NCBI GenBank assembly: GCA_024508355.1
Contig: JAMZEJ010000002.1
Coordinates: 62,001-126,000, forward strand
Reading direction: 5' to 3'
Source of the DNA: Rhizosaccharibacter radicis
GTDB taxonomy: Bacteria > Pseudomonadota > Alphaproteobacteria > Acetobacterales > Acetobacteraceae
Length of the DNA: 64,000 bases
Numbering within the stretch: the stretch's first letter is position 1; every line of letters begins with the position of its first letter. A model generated the notes under the pieces. It had not been told where the DNA came from and made no database searches. It worked only from the letters and a program-made list of their open reading frames with translations. Of this stretch, positions 16,668 to 26,299 are shown one piece after another. A program made the translations under genes and the position numbers.

Positions 16668-17387
16668 GGGGGCGGCCCGTTCCGGCCGGGCCGCCACCGT
16701 TTCGTCCCGGCGATCGGTCACAGACGGTCCCGTCGGGCCTGATGCGGTTGGGCATCGGCCCGTCCGCATCCACCTGGACATCGCTTGGAAAAACGGCAGG
16801 CGGCGGGTGCTCGGCCCTCCACCCTTCCCTCAGGGTCCCGGGCCAGGGCGGGCGCTGCGACGCCGGCGACAAGGAGGATCCTCGGACCGGCGGTGGACGG
16901 AGAACGGGGGTTCGACATCACCCGGCTCCTTTCGAAGACTCCGCGCAGGCGAAGCGCCTCTTCCGAGGTCGGCGTGGGGCGGTTGCTCGTCCTTGTCGGC
17001 TCCCGGTCCACTCATGTCGCCGGCACGCCCCCTCAGGAAACTCCCCGGGAAATCTCGCTCGGCCGGCCCGCAACGCATGATTCGCTCGCCTGCGGTTCCT
17101 GATGCCCGTCGGCGCGGGGCTCAGGAAGGCGGGGGAACAAGGGCACGCGCGATCGCATCTGCCATGGCGGCGACCGCCCCCGTGGGCAGGTCATCGCGGC
17201 CTCGCGGCATTGAAACCTGCACGCAGACGCGCCCACGCGAAGGCGCACGTCGGTGTGGGACGTTGCCTGGCCAGGATGGGCCTTCCCGGCCGCCAAGTCG
17301 TCGCGGGAAAACGATGACAATCACCAAGGCCGTCCGGGATCGGGATGTCGCACGCAACGAACGGCCGACCCTCGCCCGCGCCTCGGG
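16668..17387. other. Intergenic region with one possible small gene
   Basis: A 720-bp stretch between the lipoprotein gene and the 3' end of the GMC oxidoreductase. Apart from the small secreted-protein candidate at 16718-16918, open frames are low-complexity and unsupported. Confidence 0.45.
16718..16918 (-). CDS. Possible small secreted protein, maybe frameshifted
   Basis: From the ATG at 16918 a 66-codon frame begins MSNPRSPST, then a hydrophobic PRILLVAGVAAPALA that looks like a signal peptide. AAAGGAG lies seven bases upstream, an excellent ribosome-binding site. After about residue 45 the codon pattern (G/C at third positions) looks better in the overlapping frame, which reads DGPMPNRIRPDGTVCD. 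A frameshift or sequencing error near 16790 is therefore possible. Function unknown. Confidence 0.35.
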   Translation of the reverse strand: MSNPRSPSTAGPRILLVAGVAAPALARDPEGRVEGRAPAACRFSKRCPGGCGRADAQPHQARRDRL

Positions 17388-19205
17388 TCAGCTCAGCGAG
17401 ACCATCGCATCCTCGGGCTGCACGCGATCGGGGGCGGTGGCGGCGGCCTTGCGGCGGAGCCTCAGCGCGCCCGGCGCATGCGCGGGCACCACGGGGCGAT
17501 GCGGCGCCACCGGTTCGAGACGCCGATAGGGCTGGCCGGGCGCGGGCCTGGGATCGGCCTCTCCCTTGTTCGGCCAGAAGCTCATGGCGCGTTCCGCCTG
17601 GGCGGTGATGGTGAGGCTCGGGTTCACGCCGAGGTTGGCCGACACCGCCGCACCGTCCACCACGTGGAGGCCGGGATGGTTGTGGACGCGGTGGTAGGGA
17701 TCGATCACGCCGTCGGCATCGGTCTCGCCGATCACGGCGCCGCCCAGGATGTGCGCGGTCATCGGCACGTTGAACAGGTCGCCCCAGGAACCGAACGGCG
17801 CCGCCTGCCCCATGCGGTCGGCCATGCGGCGCACCACTTCGTGCCCGGCCGGAATCCAGCTCGGGTTCGGCTCGCCCACGCCCTGACGGGAGGTCAGGGA
17901 CCGGCCGAACAGGCCGCGCTTGAGGAAGCAGGTGAGCGAGTTGTCGCTGGTCTGCATCACCAGGGCGATGATGGATTGCTCCGACCAGTGCTGGAGCGCC
18001 AGCGCGCGAAGGAAGGTGCCGGGCCGCTTCAGGATCTCCTTACCCCAGCTCCGCAGGCGCGACCCGCCGCCGTCGGCGAGCGCGGTGCCCAGCAGCCCCA
18101 TCAGGTTGGAGCCGCGGCCATAGCGCGCGGGCTCCACATGCGTCCGCTCGTCGGGAAAGAACGAGGAGGAGATCGCCACGCCGCGGCTGTAGTCGGCGTC
18201 CTTCCGCATGGTGCGCGCGCCGAGAATGGCCTCGGAATTGGTGCGGGTGAGTTCGCCCAGCCGCCGGGACAGACCGGGAAGATGACCGTCCTCGCGCATG
18301 CGGTGCAGCAGCGTCTGGGTGCCGAGCGTGCCGGCCGCCAGCACCACCTCGCGCGCGCGGAAGGTGCGGCGGCGCCAGCCCTTGCGGCCGCGCAACCGGC
18401 GAAGCCAGCCGCCGGTCGGCACCGTGTCCACCGCCCAGCCGCCGTCGGCAAGGGGGCGGATCGCGGTGACGGTGGTGAGCGGATGGATCTCCGCGCCGGC
18501 ATGCTCGGCCAGGAACAGGTAGTTGCGGTTCAGGGTGTTCTTGGCGTTGTGACGGCAGCCGAGCATGCATTCGCCGGTCTGGATGCAGCCCTTCCGGCGC
18601 GGTCCGACCCCGCCGAAATACGGATCCTCCACCTCCACGCCCGGCTCGCCGAAGAAGACGCCGACATCGGTCTGCCGGAAGGTATGGCCGACGCCCATGT
18701 CCTCCGCGACCTTGAGCATCACCTCGTCAGCCGGCGTCATGGTCGGGTTGCGTGTCTTGCCCAGCATGCGGCTCGCCTGGTCGTAGAACGGCTCCAGTTC
18801 GTCCTGCCAGTCGGTGATGTGACCCCAGTGCGGATCGGCGAAGAAACTCGCCGGCGGCCGGTAGAGCGTTTGCGCGTAGTTCAGCGAGCCGCCCCCCACT
18901 CCCGCCCCGGACAGGATCAGCACGTCGTGCAGCAGGGTGACGCGCTGGATGCCGTAGAAGCCCAGCGCCGGCATCCACAGGAACGACCGGAGATCCCAGG
19001 TGGTCCGCGGCAGGTTGCGCTCGTTGAAGCGCCGCCCGGCTTCCAGCACGCCGACCCGGTAGCCCTTCTCCGTCAGGCGCAGGGTGGCCGTGCTGCCGCC
19101 GAAACCGCTGCCGATCACCAGCACGTCGTAGTCGTCACGACGATCACGCCTGGAACGGATGCGGGTGAACCGGATGCGGGCGCGGCGAGAAGCGGTCGGG
19201 GCCAT
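17388..19205 (-). CDS. GMC-family FAD-dependent oxidoreductase
   Basis: A 605-residue flavoprotein of the glucose-methanol-choline/cholesterol-oxidase superfamily. The FAD loop DVLVIGSGFGGSTATLRL is near residue 26, and VLILSGAGVGGGSLNYAQTLYRPP is the second signature. It has CMLGCRHNAKNTL with a cysteine cluster, and the C-terminal VVDGAAVSANLGVNPSLTITAQAERA block that contacts flavin. The substrate is probably an alcohol or sterol-like molecule. The ATG at 19205 gives MAPTASRRARIRF, an Arg-rich start without a clear signal peptide; an upstream ATG 16 codons earlier is possible. Confidence 0.88.
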   Translation of the reverse strand: MAPTASRRARIRFTRIRSRRDRRDDYDVLVIGSGFGGSTATLRLTEKGYRVGVLEAGRRFNERNLPRTTWDLRSFLWMPALGFYGIQRVTLLHDVLILSGAGVGGGSLNYAQTLYRPPASFFADPHWGHITDWQDELEPFYDQASRMLGKTRNPTMTPADEVMLKVAEDMGVGHTFRQTDVGVFFGEPGVEVEDPYFGGVGPRRKGCIQTGECMLGCRHNAKNTLNRNYLFLAEHAGAEIHPLTTVTAIRPLADGGWAVDTVPTGGWLRRLRGRKGWRRRTFRAREVVLAAGTLGTQTLLHRMREDGHLPGLSRRLGELTRTNSEAILGARTMRKDADYSRGVAISSSFFPDERTHVEPARYGRGSNLMGLLGTALADGGGSRLRSWGKEILKRPGTFLRALALQHWSEQSIIALVMQTSDNSLTCFLKRGLFGRSLTSRQGVGEPNPSWIPAGHEVVRRMADRMGQAAPFGSWGDLFNVPMTAHILGGAVIGETDADGVIDPYHRVHNHPGLHVVDGAAVSANLGVNPSLTITAQAERAMSFWPNKGEADPRPAPGQPYRRLEPVAPHRPVVPAHAPGALRLRRKAAATAPDRVQPEDAMVSLS

Positions 19206-19589
19206 GAAAAGCATCGAACTCCGGAACGCGGGACCGTGGGCCGCATGCTGCAACGCAGCGCGAAGCCTACAGGATCGCTGCCGGTTTCCCGCTCTTTTTC
19301 TCGTGATCGGTCACGCTGTGCGGGATGGGAGCGGCGTTTCTCGGCCGACACCATCCAGGGCGCCGATCACCGCGAAGCCGTCCTAGCTGGCATCGCTCCC
19401 AGCCACCCGCCACCCCGCGGCGGCGCTGAACCGCCCGCACCGCCGCCGCCACACCCGCCGGCCGCATGACTCCAAATGCGCCCGGCCATGTCCGGTCGGG
19501 ATGGCGCTCCGTTGGCGCACGCGACGGGCACGGTTCACCCACCGCCGCCGCGAAACGTCACCCAGCGTCCCCTACCTTTTCGACAATCG

Positions 19590-20010
19590 CGCTGCGGGGA
19601 CTGGCCGCTGGCGGAGCCGTTGCCGCTGTTCGCGCGAGCGCATCCGGATGCGCCGCGGAAAATGCTGGTGGATGACGGCTTCCGCGACATCCTGGCGGAC
19701 GACGTCGAAGCCGGCATCCGGCCGCGCGGAAAGATCGAGCAGGACATGGTCGCATCCAGGGTGCGTTCGGGCTCGCGCGGGGCGGTGGCGGCCATCCCGG
19801 CCTGTCCCGCCCGCCACGCCAGTGCCGCGAAACGCCCCGCGCCCTACGGCGCTACCGCTGCCTCGACGACCACATGCAGGCTCCGGGCGCCGTCCGTGCC
19901 TTGGCGGTTCGAGCACGGCGAGGGAAGCTGGAGCGGCGCGCGGCCAACCGGCTGATCTTCAACGATCCGGGATCGCTGTTCGACCCCGTGCTCCAGGGGG
20001 CTGTGGATCG
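19590..20010 (+). pseudogene. Possible decayed gene with a frameshift
   Basis: From about 19590 one frame has strongly GC-ending codons and reads plausibly (LPLFARAHPDAPRKML, DDGFRDILADDVEAGIRP, GKIEQDM). The same bias moves to another frame after about 19850 (LRRYRCLDDHMQ, RRGKLERRAANRLIF). Neither part has a credible start with a ribosome-binding site. This suggests a gene broken by one or more frameshifts. No family was identified; similarity to a transposase was considered and not supported. Confidence 0.3.
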
Positions 20011-20174
20011 GTCATCTTCTGGACGACGAGTGCCCCGCCCCTGCAGGGCGGAGCGCTGGCGGGACTGCCGGCTGGCCAGACGCCAGCCTCGCCGGGGTCC
20101 AGCCTCCACGATCCGAGGCGGCGACGGCCTCGGCGGATATCGTCGGTGTTTCCGGCGCCGGCGCGCAGAGAACA

Positions 20175-20203
20175 CCCGGCCGCCCGCGAACGGAGCGGCC
20201 GGG
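20175..20203 (-). terminator. Terminator-like hairpin after the ABC operon
   Basis: CCCGGCCGC (20175-20183) and GCGGCCGGG (20195-20203) form a perfect 9-bp GC stem with an 11-base loop, eight bases beyond the stop codon of the binding-protein gene. On the minus strand TGTTCTCT follows. Confidence 0.6.
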
Positions 20204-20211
20204 CCGACAGG

Positions 20212-21153
20212 CTAGTGGTCGGTCCAGCCGACGTAGCTGCCGACATTGGCTTGCGTGATCAGCTTCGGCGTCATCAGCATCACCGGCTGCGCGGGCTTCT
20301 GCCCGTCCAGGATCTCCTGTCCGACCTTCACCGCGTTCTGGCCCATCCGGTAGGGATCCTGGCTCGCGGACGCCTGGATCATGCCGCCGGTCTTGAGCGC
20401 CGCCACGATGTCCGGCGCGCCGTCCACCGAGGTGATCACGATTCCGGAACGGTGCTGCTGCTTGGCGGCGAGGTCGGAGCCGATGGCCTGCGGATCGTTG
20501 ATGGTGAACACGCCGTTCAGGTCGGGATAGCGGATCAGGTAGCCCTGCATCACCTGGAGGCCGCCGTCGCGCGATCCCTTGCCGTCCTGCGTGCTGTCGA
20601 GAATCTTGATCCCGGGCGCCTTCGCCAGCGCTTCCTTGCAGCCCTTCACCCGATCCGTCACCGCCGACACCTGCGGGCCGTTCTCGATCACCACGTTGCC
20701 CTTGGCCCCCAGCTTCTCGGCCAGGAACTGGCAGGACAGGCGCCCGGCCATGGTGTTGTCGGTTTCCACCGTGGCGTCGGCGCCCTCGGCGGACACGTCG
20801 GCCGCCACCACGGCGATGCCCGCCTTCTGCGCCCGCTTGATCGCCGGCAGGATGGCGTTGGGATCGACCGCGTTCAGCACGATCAGGTTCACGCCGGCGG
20901 CGATGAAGTTGTCGATCTGCGTGAACTGCTTGTTGAGGTCGTAGTCGGCCGACACGGCCGTGACCTTGATGGACGGGTTCTTCGCCCGCGCCGCATCCGT
21001 CACCCCCTTGGTGAGGGCCACGAAATAGGGGTTCCCGAGCGAGCCCATCGTGACGCCGATGCTCTCGATCGGCTTCGCATCGGCGACGCCCGCGAGCGAC
21101 GAGGCGGCGAGCAGCACGAGGGCAGCCCCAGCCACCCGTGAGGAGATACGCAT
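20212..21153 (-). CDS. Sugar ABC transporter substrate-binding protein
   Basis: A 313-residue periplasmic binding protein of the RbsB/pulse family (type I fold). Signal peptide MRISSRVAGAALVLLAASSLAGVADA, cleavage near residue 26. Motifs: IGVTMGSLGNPYFVALTKGV, the hinge NLIVLNAVDPNAILPAIKRA, GVFTINDPQAIGSDLA and VITSVDGAPDIVAAL. Ligand unknown (ribose, xylose or polyol type). It is the last gene of an ATPase-permease-binding protein operon. The 101-bp gap before it carries a GCGCGC/GCGCGC hairpin (21205-21223) that could stabilise or attenuate its mRNA. A paralogue lies at the right end of the window. Confidence 0.9.
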   Translation of the reverse strand: MRISSRVAGAALVLLAASSLAGVADAKPIESIGVTMGSLGNPYFVALTKGVTDAARAKNPSIKVTAVSADYDLNKQFTQIDNFIAAGVNLIVLNAVDPNAILPAIKRAQKAGIAVVAADVSAEGADATVETDNTMAGRLSCQFLAEKLGAKGNVVIENGPQVSAVTDRVKGCKEALAKAPGIKILDSTQDGKGSRDGGLQVMQGYLIRYPDLNGVFTINDPQAIGSDLAAKQQHRSGIVITSVDGAPDIVAALKTGGMIQASASQDPYRMGQNAVKVGQEILDGQKPAQPVMLMTPKLITQANVGSYVGWTDH

Positions 21154-21254
21154 GACCCTGATGTTTCCTTACGACCGTGTCCGCCCCTGTTGCTTGATCC
21201 CCCCGCGCGCCGGGCCAGCGCGCCAGGGTTTTTCCCGTGACTCCGAAGAACGCC

Positions 21255-22325
21255 TCAGGTGCGGGTGCCGCTGCCCTGGCGGAACCGGTCCAGCGCCACG
21301 GCGCCGATGATCACCAGCCCCTTCACGATGAACTGCCAGATGTCGGACACCCCCACCAAAATGAGTCCGTTGCTGAGCACCGCGATGATCAGCGCGCCGA
21401 TCAGCGTGCCCCAGATCGAGCCGATGCCGCCCACGAACGAGGTGCCGCCCAGGATCACCGCGGCGATCGCGTCCAGTTCGTAGCTCTGGCCGAGCTGCAG
21501 GCCGTTGGCGGCGTAAAGCCGGGCCGAGGACATCACGCCGCCGAGGCCCGCCAGCAGGCCGGACAGCGCATAAACGAACATCAGCACCACCGGCACGTTG
21601 ATGCCGCTCAAACGCGCGGCCGCCGGGTTGCCGCCCACCGCATAGATGCGCACGCCCAGGACCGTCCGCCTCAGCACGTACCAGGAAGCCACGATCACCG
21701 CGATGGCGATGATGGCCAGCCAGGGGATGGTGAAGCCGAGCAGGTTGATCCCGTCATTGCCGATCCAGGCATAGGAAAGCTGCGGGTTGAACACCGTGTT
21801 GTCCGCGCCCATCAGCCGGGCCAGGCCGCGCACCGCGGTGAGCGTGCCCAACGTCACGATGAAGGGCGGCAGCTTCACGAACGCCACCAGCGAGCCGTTC
21901 ACCAGGCCGATCAGCAACCCGACGGCGAGACAGGCGGGGATCGCCAGCCAGGACAGGCCGCCCATCAGCGACACGATCAGCGCGCCCATGGCGGAGGCGG
22001 CCAGGATGGAACCGACGGACAGGTCGATGCCGCCCGTCAGGATCACGAAGGTCATGCCCGCGCCGAGCACGCAGTTGATGGAAGCCTGCTGCGCCACGAT
22101 CGACAGGTTCTGCGCCGACAGGAAGCGGTGCCCGCCCAGCACATGGAAACCGATCGCCAGCAGGATCAGCACCGGCAGCATGCCGGCCGCCTGCACCAGC
22201 GATCGTATCTGGACCTGGCGCGCGGACAGGCCGGCGCCCGCGGGCGGCGGAGTTCCGGCCGTGTTGGCGCTGGTGCCCGGCGACGACGGGGCGGTGGCCG
22301 AGGTCGGGTTGGTGGCGTCTGACAT
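21255..22325 (-). CDS. Sugar ABC transporter permease (RbsC type)
   Basis: A 356-residue inner-membrane permease with about ten hydrophobic segments after a Pro/Thr/Ala-rich cytoplasmic N-terminus of about 40 residues. Family signatures: MTFVILTGGIDLSVGSILA, KLPPFIVTLGTLTAVRGLA, RIYAVGGNPAAARLSGINV, and LDAIAAVILGGTSFVGGIGS (the EAA-like loop that docks the ATPase). It is second in the operon, 68 bp after the ATPase gene. Confidence 0.92.
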   Translation of the reverse strand: MSDATNPTSATAPSSPGTSANTAGTPPPAGAGLSARQVQIRSLVQAAGMLPVLILLAIGFHVLGGHRFLSAQNLSIVAQQASINCVLGAGMTFVILTGGIDLSVGSILAASAMGALIVSLMGGLSWLAIPACLAVGLLIGLVNGSLVAFVKLPPFIVTLGTLTAVRGLARLMGADNTVFNPQLSYAWIGNDGINLLGFTIPWLAIIAIAVIVASWYVLRRTVLGVRIYAVGGNPAAARLSGINVPVVLMFVYALSGLLAGLGGVMSSARLYAANGLQLGQSYELDAIAAVILGGTSFVGGIGSIWGTLIGALIIAVLSNGLILVGVSDIWQFIVKGLVIIGAVALDRFRQGSGTRT

Positions 22326-22393
22326 GGCGATCGGGTCCTAGAAGGCGGCGGACCGGGTGCTGACCCGGTCCGGTCGAACGGGAAGCGGCGACA

Positions 22394-23983
22394 TCACGCC
22401 GCCATCCCGGCGGCGTGGATCATGACGTTCTGCTGGTTGATGGGCGTGCCGGTGGTGCCGCCGACCTCGCCCGCGATATGGCCCTCGCGCATCACGATCA
22501 CCCGGTCGCAGATGCCCACGATCTCCGGCAGGTCGGACGAGATCACCAGCACGCCGAGACCCTTGCGCGCCAGCTCGTCGATGATGCGGTAGATCTCGGA
22601 CTTAGCGCCGATGTCCACGCCGCGCGTCGGCTCGTCGAGGATCAGCACCTTGGGGCCGGTTTCCAGCAGCCGCGCCAGCAGCACCTTCTGCTGGTTGCCG
22701 CCCGACAGCGATCCGACCTGGACGATCGGGCTCGCCGCGCGCACCCGGAGCGACTGGAACGCCCGCGTCGCCCGTTCCCGGGCGCGCGACAGGTTGAGCC
22801 GCCCGCCCGCCCCCGCGTCACGTCCGATCACGCCCATGTTGATGTTGGTGCCGCAGGACATGTCGAGAAACAGCCCGAGGCCCTTTCGATCTTCCGTCAG
22901 GTAGGCGATGCCGTGATCGAGCGCGTCCTTCGGGCGGTTGATGGACACCGGCGTGCCCTCGACGCGCACGCTGCCGCCCGCCTTGCGGTCGGCGCCGTAG
23001 ATCAGCCTTGCCAGCTCGGTGCGCCCGGCACCCACCAGCCCGGCGACGCCCAGCACCTCGCCCTTGTGCAGCGTGAAGGAGCAGGGGCGGATGCGACCGC
23101 CGTCGGTGAGGTTCTCCACCTCCATCACCACGTCGCCGCGCACCGCGTCCGGATCGTGCGTCTTGGTGTAGAACGAGGAAAGGTCGCGCCCCACCATCAT
23201 GCGCACGATGGCCTCGGCCGACAGCGCGTCGCGGTCGAGCGTGCCGACATAGGAGCCGTCGCGCAGCACGGTGACGCGGTCGGCGAGCTCGTACACCTCG
23301 GCCATGCGGTGCGAGATGTAGATCAGCGCGATCCCCTCGGTACGGAGCTGCCGGATCAGCGCGAACAGCCGCTCGGTTTCGCGCGCGGAGAGGGCGGTGG
23401 TGGGCTCGTCGAGCACCAGGATGCGGGACTGGCGGTGGAGCGCCCGGGCGATCTCCACCAGCTGCTGTTCGGCGATGGACAGGGTGTTGACCAGCGTTTC
23501 GGGTCCGAACGGCGTGCCGAGTCGCGCCAGGAGCGGACGCACCGCCTCGTTCATGGCGCGCCTGTCCAGCCGGCCGCCGGCACGGGTCAGTTCGCTGCCG
23601 AGATGGATGTTCTCCGCCACCGTCAGGTTCGGCGCCAGCGCGAGTTCCTGGTAGATGATGGCGATCCCGGCGGCCTTGGCGACCTGCGGCCCGGTGATGT
23701 CGAGACGTTGCCCCTCCACGCGGATCTCGCCGCCCGGATCGGCCTGGTAGGCACCGGACAGGATCTTCATGAGCGTGGACTTGCCGGCGCCGTTCTCGCC
23801 CATCAGCGCCAGCACCTCTCCGCCCCAGGCCTGGAGCTGCACGTCCACCAGGGCGCGCACGCCGGGAAAGGTCTTGGAGATGCCGCGCATCTCAAGCGCG
23901 GGCGTCATGCCGGCGTGGTCGGCCGCTGGCGGAAGCGGAACAACACCCGGCTCGGAAGCCGCATCGGGGACGGTCGTGGCCAT
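22394..23983 (-). CDS. Sugar ABC transporter ATP-binding protein (RbsA type)
   Basis: A 529-residue double-ABC ATPase. The first domain has Walker [15 protein letters not shown], signature [15 protein letters not shown] and Walker [12 protein letters not shown]. The second domain has the degenerate loop [28 protein letters not shown] and [21 protein letters not shown], as is usual in carbohydrate importers of the RbsA/XylG/MglA class. The start [10 protein letters not shown] is used; an internal ATG 25 codons on also fits homologues. First gene of the three-gene importer. No regulator is adjacent. Confidence 0.93.
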   Translation of the reverse strand: MATTVPDAASEPGVVPLPPAADHAGMTPALEMRGISKTFPGVRALVDVQLQAWGGEVLALMGENGAGKSTLMKILSGAYQADPGGEIRVEGQRLDITGPQVAKAAGIAIIYQELALAPNLTVAENIHLGSELTRAGGRLDRRAMNEAVRPLLARLGTPFGPETLVNTLSIAEQQLVEIARALHRQSRILVLDEPTTALSARETERLFALIRQLRTEGIALIYISHRMAEVYELADRVTVLRDGSYVGTLDRDALSAEAIVRMMVGRDLSSFYTKTHDPDAVRGDVVMEVENLTDGGRIRPCSFTLHKGEVLGVAGLVGAGRTELARLIYGADRKAGGSVRVEGTPVSINRPKDALDHGIAYLTEDRKGLGLFLDMSCGTNINMGVIGRDAGAGGRLNLSRARERATRAFQSLRVRAASPIVQVGSLSGGNQQKVLLARLLETGPKVLILDEPTRGVDIGAKSEIYRIIDELARKGLGVLVISSDLPEIVGICDRVIVMREGHIAGEVGGTTGTPINQQNVMIHAAGMAA

Positions 23984-24114
23984 GTGGAACACTAGCCGCG
24001 CAAACCCACGTCCTGACAAGAAGCTGGACGCGTCCGACCACCCCGGCGCTGCTGTTTCTGCGCCGCACAACGTCCGGGCCCCGTCAGTGACGGCGGCCGG
24101 ACGTCATGGGGCAG

Positions 24115-24145
24115 CCGTTCTTCCGGCCGGTGGCCGGAAGAACGG
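24115..24145 (-). terminator. Strong hairpin after the oligopeptidase gene
   Basis: A perfect 14-bp inverted repeat (left arm 24115-24128, loop GGT, right arm 24132-24145; arms begin CCGTTCTTCC) lies six bases past the stop codon of the M3 peptidase gene. There is no long T run, so it may terminate or protect the 3' end. Confidence 0.65.
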
Positions 24146-24151
24146 GACCGC

Positions 24152-26299
24152 TCAGTTGGTGGAGGGCGCCAGCCCGCGGTTGCGCAGCATGGGCGCGATC
24201 TCCGGGTCGCGCCCGTAGAAGGCGCGGAACATCGGCGCGTAGTCCTCGGTGTGGCCGCGCGACAGGATGGCGTCGCGGAAGCGCTGGCCGTTGGCCCGGG
24301 TCAGGCCGCCATGCTTCTGGAACCATTCGAAGCTGTCGTCGTCCAGCATCTCGGTCCAGAGATAGGCGTAGTAGCCGGCCGCGTAGCCGTTGCTCCAGAT
24401 ATGGAGGAAGTAGCTCGACCGATAGCGCGGCGGCACGTCGGACACGTCGAGGCCGGTCTTGTTCAGCGCGTCCTGCTCGAACCTGTCCACGTCCTGCGGG
24501 GCGGCCGTCGCCGGCAGGCTGTGCCAGTCGATGTCGAGCATCGCCGAGGCCAGCAGTTCGCCCAGCCGATAGCCCTGGTTGAACTTCGCGGCCTTCTTCA
24601 GCTTGGCCACGAGCGGGGCAGGCATCGGCGCTCCGGTTCGGTAGTCGCGGGCATAATGGGCGAACACGGTGGGGTCAGAGGCCCAATGCTCGTTGAACTG
24701 CGACGGAAACTCCACGAAGTCGCGCGCGACGTTGGTGCCGGACAGGGTGGGATAGGTCTGGCTGGCGAACAGGCCGTGCAGCCCGTGGCCGAACTCGTGG
24801 AACATCGTGGTGACGTCCTCGAACGAGATCAGCGCGGGCTGCCCCGGGGCGGGCTTGGTGAAGTTGGCGACGTTGAAGATCACGGGCTTGGTACCGAGCA
24901 GCTTGCTCTGCCCGACGAGGTTCGACATCCAGGCGCCGCCGTTCTTGTTGTCGCGCTTGAAGTAGTCGAAATACGCCAGACCCAGTTCCGAGCCGTCCTT
25001 GTCGAACACCTCGTACACCATCATGTCCGGGTTCCAGGTCGGGATGTCGGTGCGCTTCTTGAAGGTGAGGCCGTAGAGCTTCTCCGCAGCGAAGAAGACG
25101 CCGTCCTCCAGAACGCGGTGCAGCTCGAAATACGGACGCACCTGCGCCTCGTCGAGATCGTATTTCTGCTTGCGGACCTGTTCGGCGTAGTGCTCCCAGT
25201 CCCAGGGCTTGAGGGCGAAGTCCTGCCCGTCCTTGCGGATCATCGCCTGGATATCGGCCGCCTCGCGCTTTTCCTGCGCGGTGGTGGCGGGCACCAGCCC
25301 GCGCAGGAACCTGTCCACCGCTTCCGGGGTCTTCGCCATCTGGTCGAACAGCACGTAGGCCGCGTAGTTCGGATAGCCGAGCAGCGCCGCCTTCTGTGCC
25401 CGCAGATGCGCGATCTGCGACACGGTGCCGCGCTCGTCGTTGGCGTCGCCCTTCTCCGTGCGGGTCCAGCTCTGCTCGAACAACGCCTGGCGGGTGGCGC
25501 GATCGGTCATCGGCTGGAGCAGCGGCTGCTGCGTGGTGTTCTGCAGCGTGACCACCCACTTGTTGTCCAGCTTGCGGTCACGCGCCGCCTGCTGCGCGGC
25601 GTCGATCGCCGCCGCGTCCAGGCCGGCGAGCTTCGTCTTGTCGTCCACCACCAGCGCCGCCGCCTTGGTGCCGGCCAGCAGCTTCTGGGTGAAGGCCGTC
25701 TCGAGCGTGGAAAGCTGCGTGTTGAGATCCCGCAGCTTCTGCTTGTCGGCGTCCGACAGCTTCGCGCCGGCATGCAGGAACTGGGCGTGCACGACCTCCA
25801 GCAGCTGCTTCTGCTCGGGATCGAGCTTCAAGGCGTCGCGCTGGCCGTAGATCGCCTCCACCCGTGCCCAGAGCTTGGGATCCAGGTAGATCGCATCCTG
25901 ATGCGCCGCGAGCTTCGGCGCCATGTCGGCCTGGACCTTGTCCAGCGCATCGTCGGTGTTGGCGCCGTTCACCGCCGAGAAGGCCTGCTGCACCCGGTCC
26001 AGCGTGCGGCCCGAACGTTCCATCGCCACGATGGTGTTGTCGAAGGTCGGTGCGGCCGGATCGTTGGCGATATGCTCGATCTCCGCGCGCTGCTCGGCCA
26101 TCCCCTGCTCGAAGGCCGGCGCGTAGTCGCTGTCCTTGATCAGGTCGAAGCGGGGCGCGTGGAAGGGCAGCGTGCTGACGGACAGCAGCGGGTTGGCGTT
26201 GTCCGCCGCCCGGGCGCTCCACCCGGTCTCGGTGGCGGCCACGCCGCCGAAGACGGCGCCGACTGTCGCGACGGTACGGAGCAGGATCCTACGATTCAT
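24152..26299 (-). CDS. Exported M3-family oligopeptidase (Dcp type)
   Basis: A 715-residue zinc metallopeptidase of family M3, closest in layout to peptidyl-dipeptidase Dcp. It begins MNRRILLRTVATVGAVFGG and ends the leader at WSARA near residue 30. The paired arginines before the hydrophobic stretch resemble a Tat signal, so the enzyme is probably periplasmic, unlike E. coli Dcp. The zinc motif TMFHEFGHGLHG lies near residue 500, and downstream RYRSSYFLHIWSNGYAAGYYAYLW completes the active site region. It would trim short peptides. A perfect hairpin follows the stop codon. Confidence 0.92.
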   Translation of the reverse strand: MNRRILLRTVATVGAVFGGVAATETGWSARAADNANPLLSVSTLPFHAPRFDLIKDSDYAPAFEQGMAEQRAEIEHIANDPAAPTFDNTIVAMERSGRTLDRVQQAFSAVNGANTDDALDKVQADMAPKLAAHQDAIYLDPKLWARVEAIYGQRDALKLDPEQKQLLEVVHAQFLHAGAKLSDADKQKLRDLNTQLSTLETAFTQKLLAGTKAAALVVDDKTKLAGLDAAAIDAAQQAARDRKLDNKWVVTLQNTTQQPLLQPMTDRATRQALFEQSWTRTEKGDANDERGTVSQIAHLRAQKAALLGYPNYAAYVLFDQMAKTPEAVDRFLRGLVPATTAQEKREAADIQAMIRKDGQDFALKPWDWEHYAEQVRKQKYDLDEAQVRPYFELHRVLEDGVFFAAEKLYGLTFKKRTDIPTWNPDMMVYEVFDKDGSELGLAYFDYFKRDNKNGGAWMSNLVGQSKLLGTKPVIFNVANFTKPAPGQPALISFEDVTTMFHEFGHGLHGLFASQTYPTLSGTNVARDFVEFPSQFNEHWASDPTVFAHYARDYRTGAPMPAPLVAKLKKAAKFNQGYRLGELLASAMLDIDWHSLPATAAPQDVDRFEQDALNKTGLDVSDVPPRYRSSYFLHIWSNGYAAGYYAYLWTEMLDDDSFEWFQKHGGLTRANGQRFRDAILSRGHTEDYAPMFRAFYGRDPEIAPMLRNRGLAPSTN

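Larger units (their letters stand above)
19206..20211. other. 1-kb region without an intact gene
   Basis: About 1 kb between the divergent start of the GMC oxidoreductase and the 3' end of the ABC binding protein. No intact domain was recognised. The middle part shows coding-like third-position bias in two different frames and is listed separately as a possible decayed gene. A terminator hairpin lies at the right end. Confidence 0.5.

Noticed and set aside
19450-20010. Transposase or insertion-sequence remnant
   Set aside because: No DDE motif, terminal inverted repeats or target duplication were seen; it is listed only as an unidentified decayed gene.
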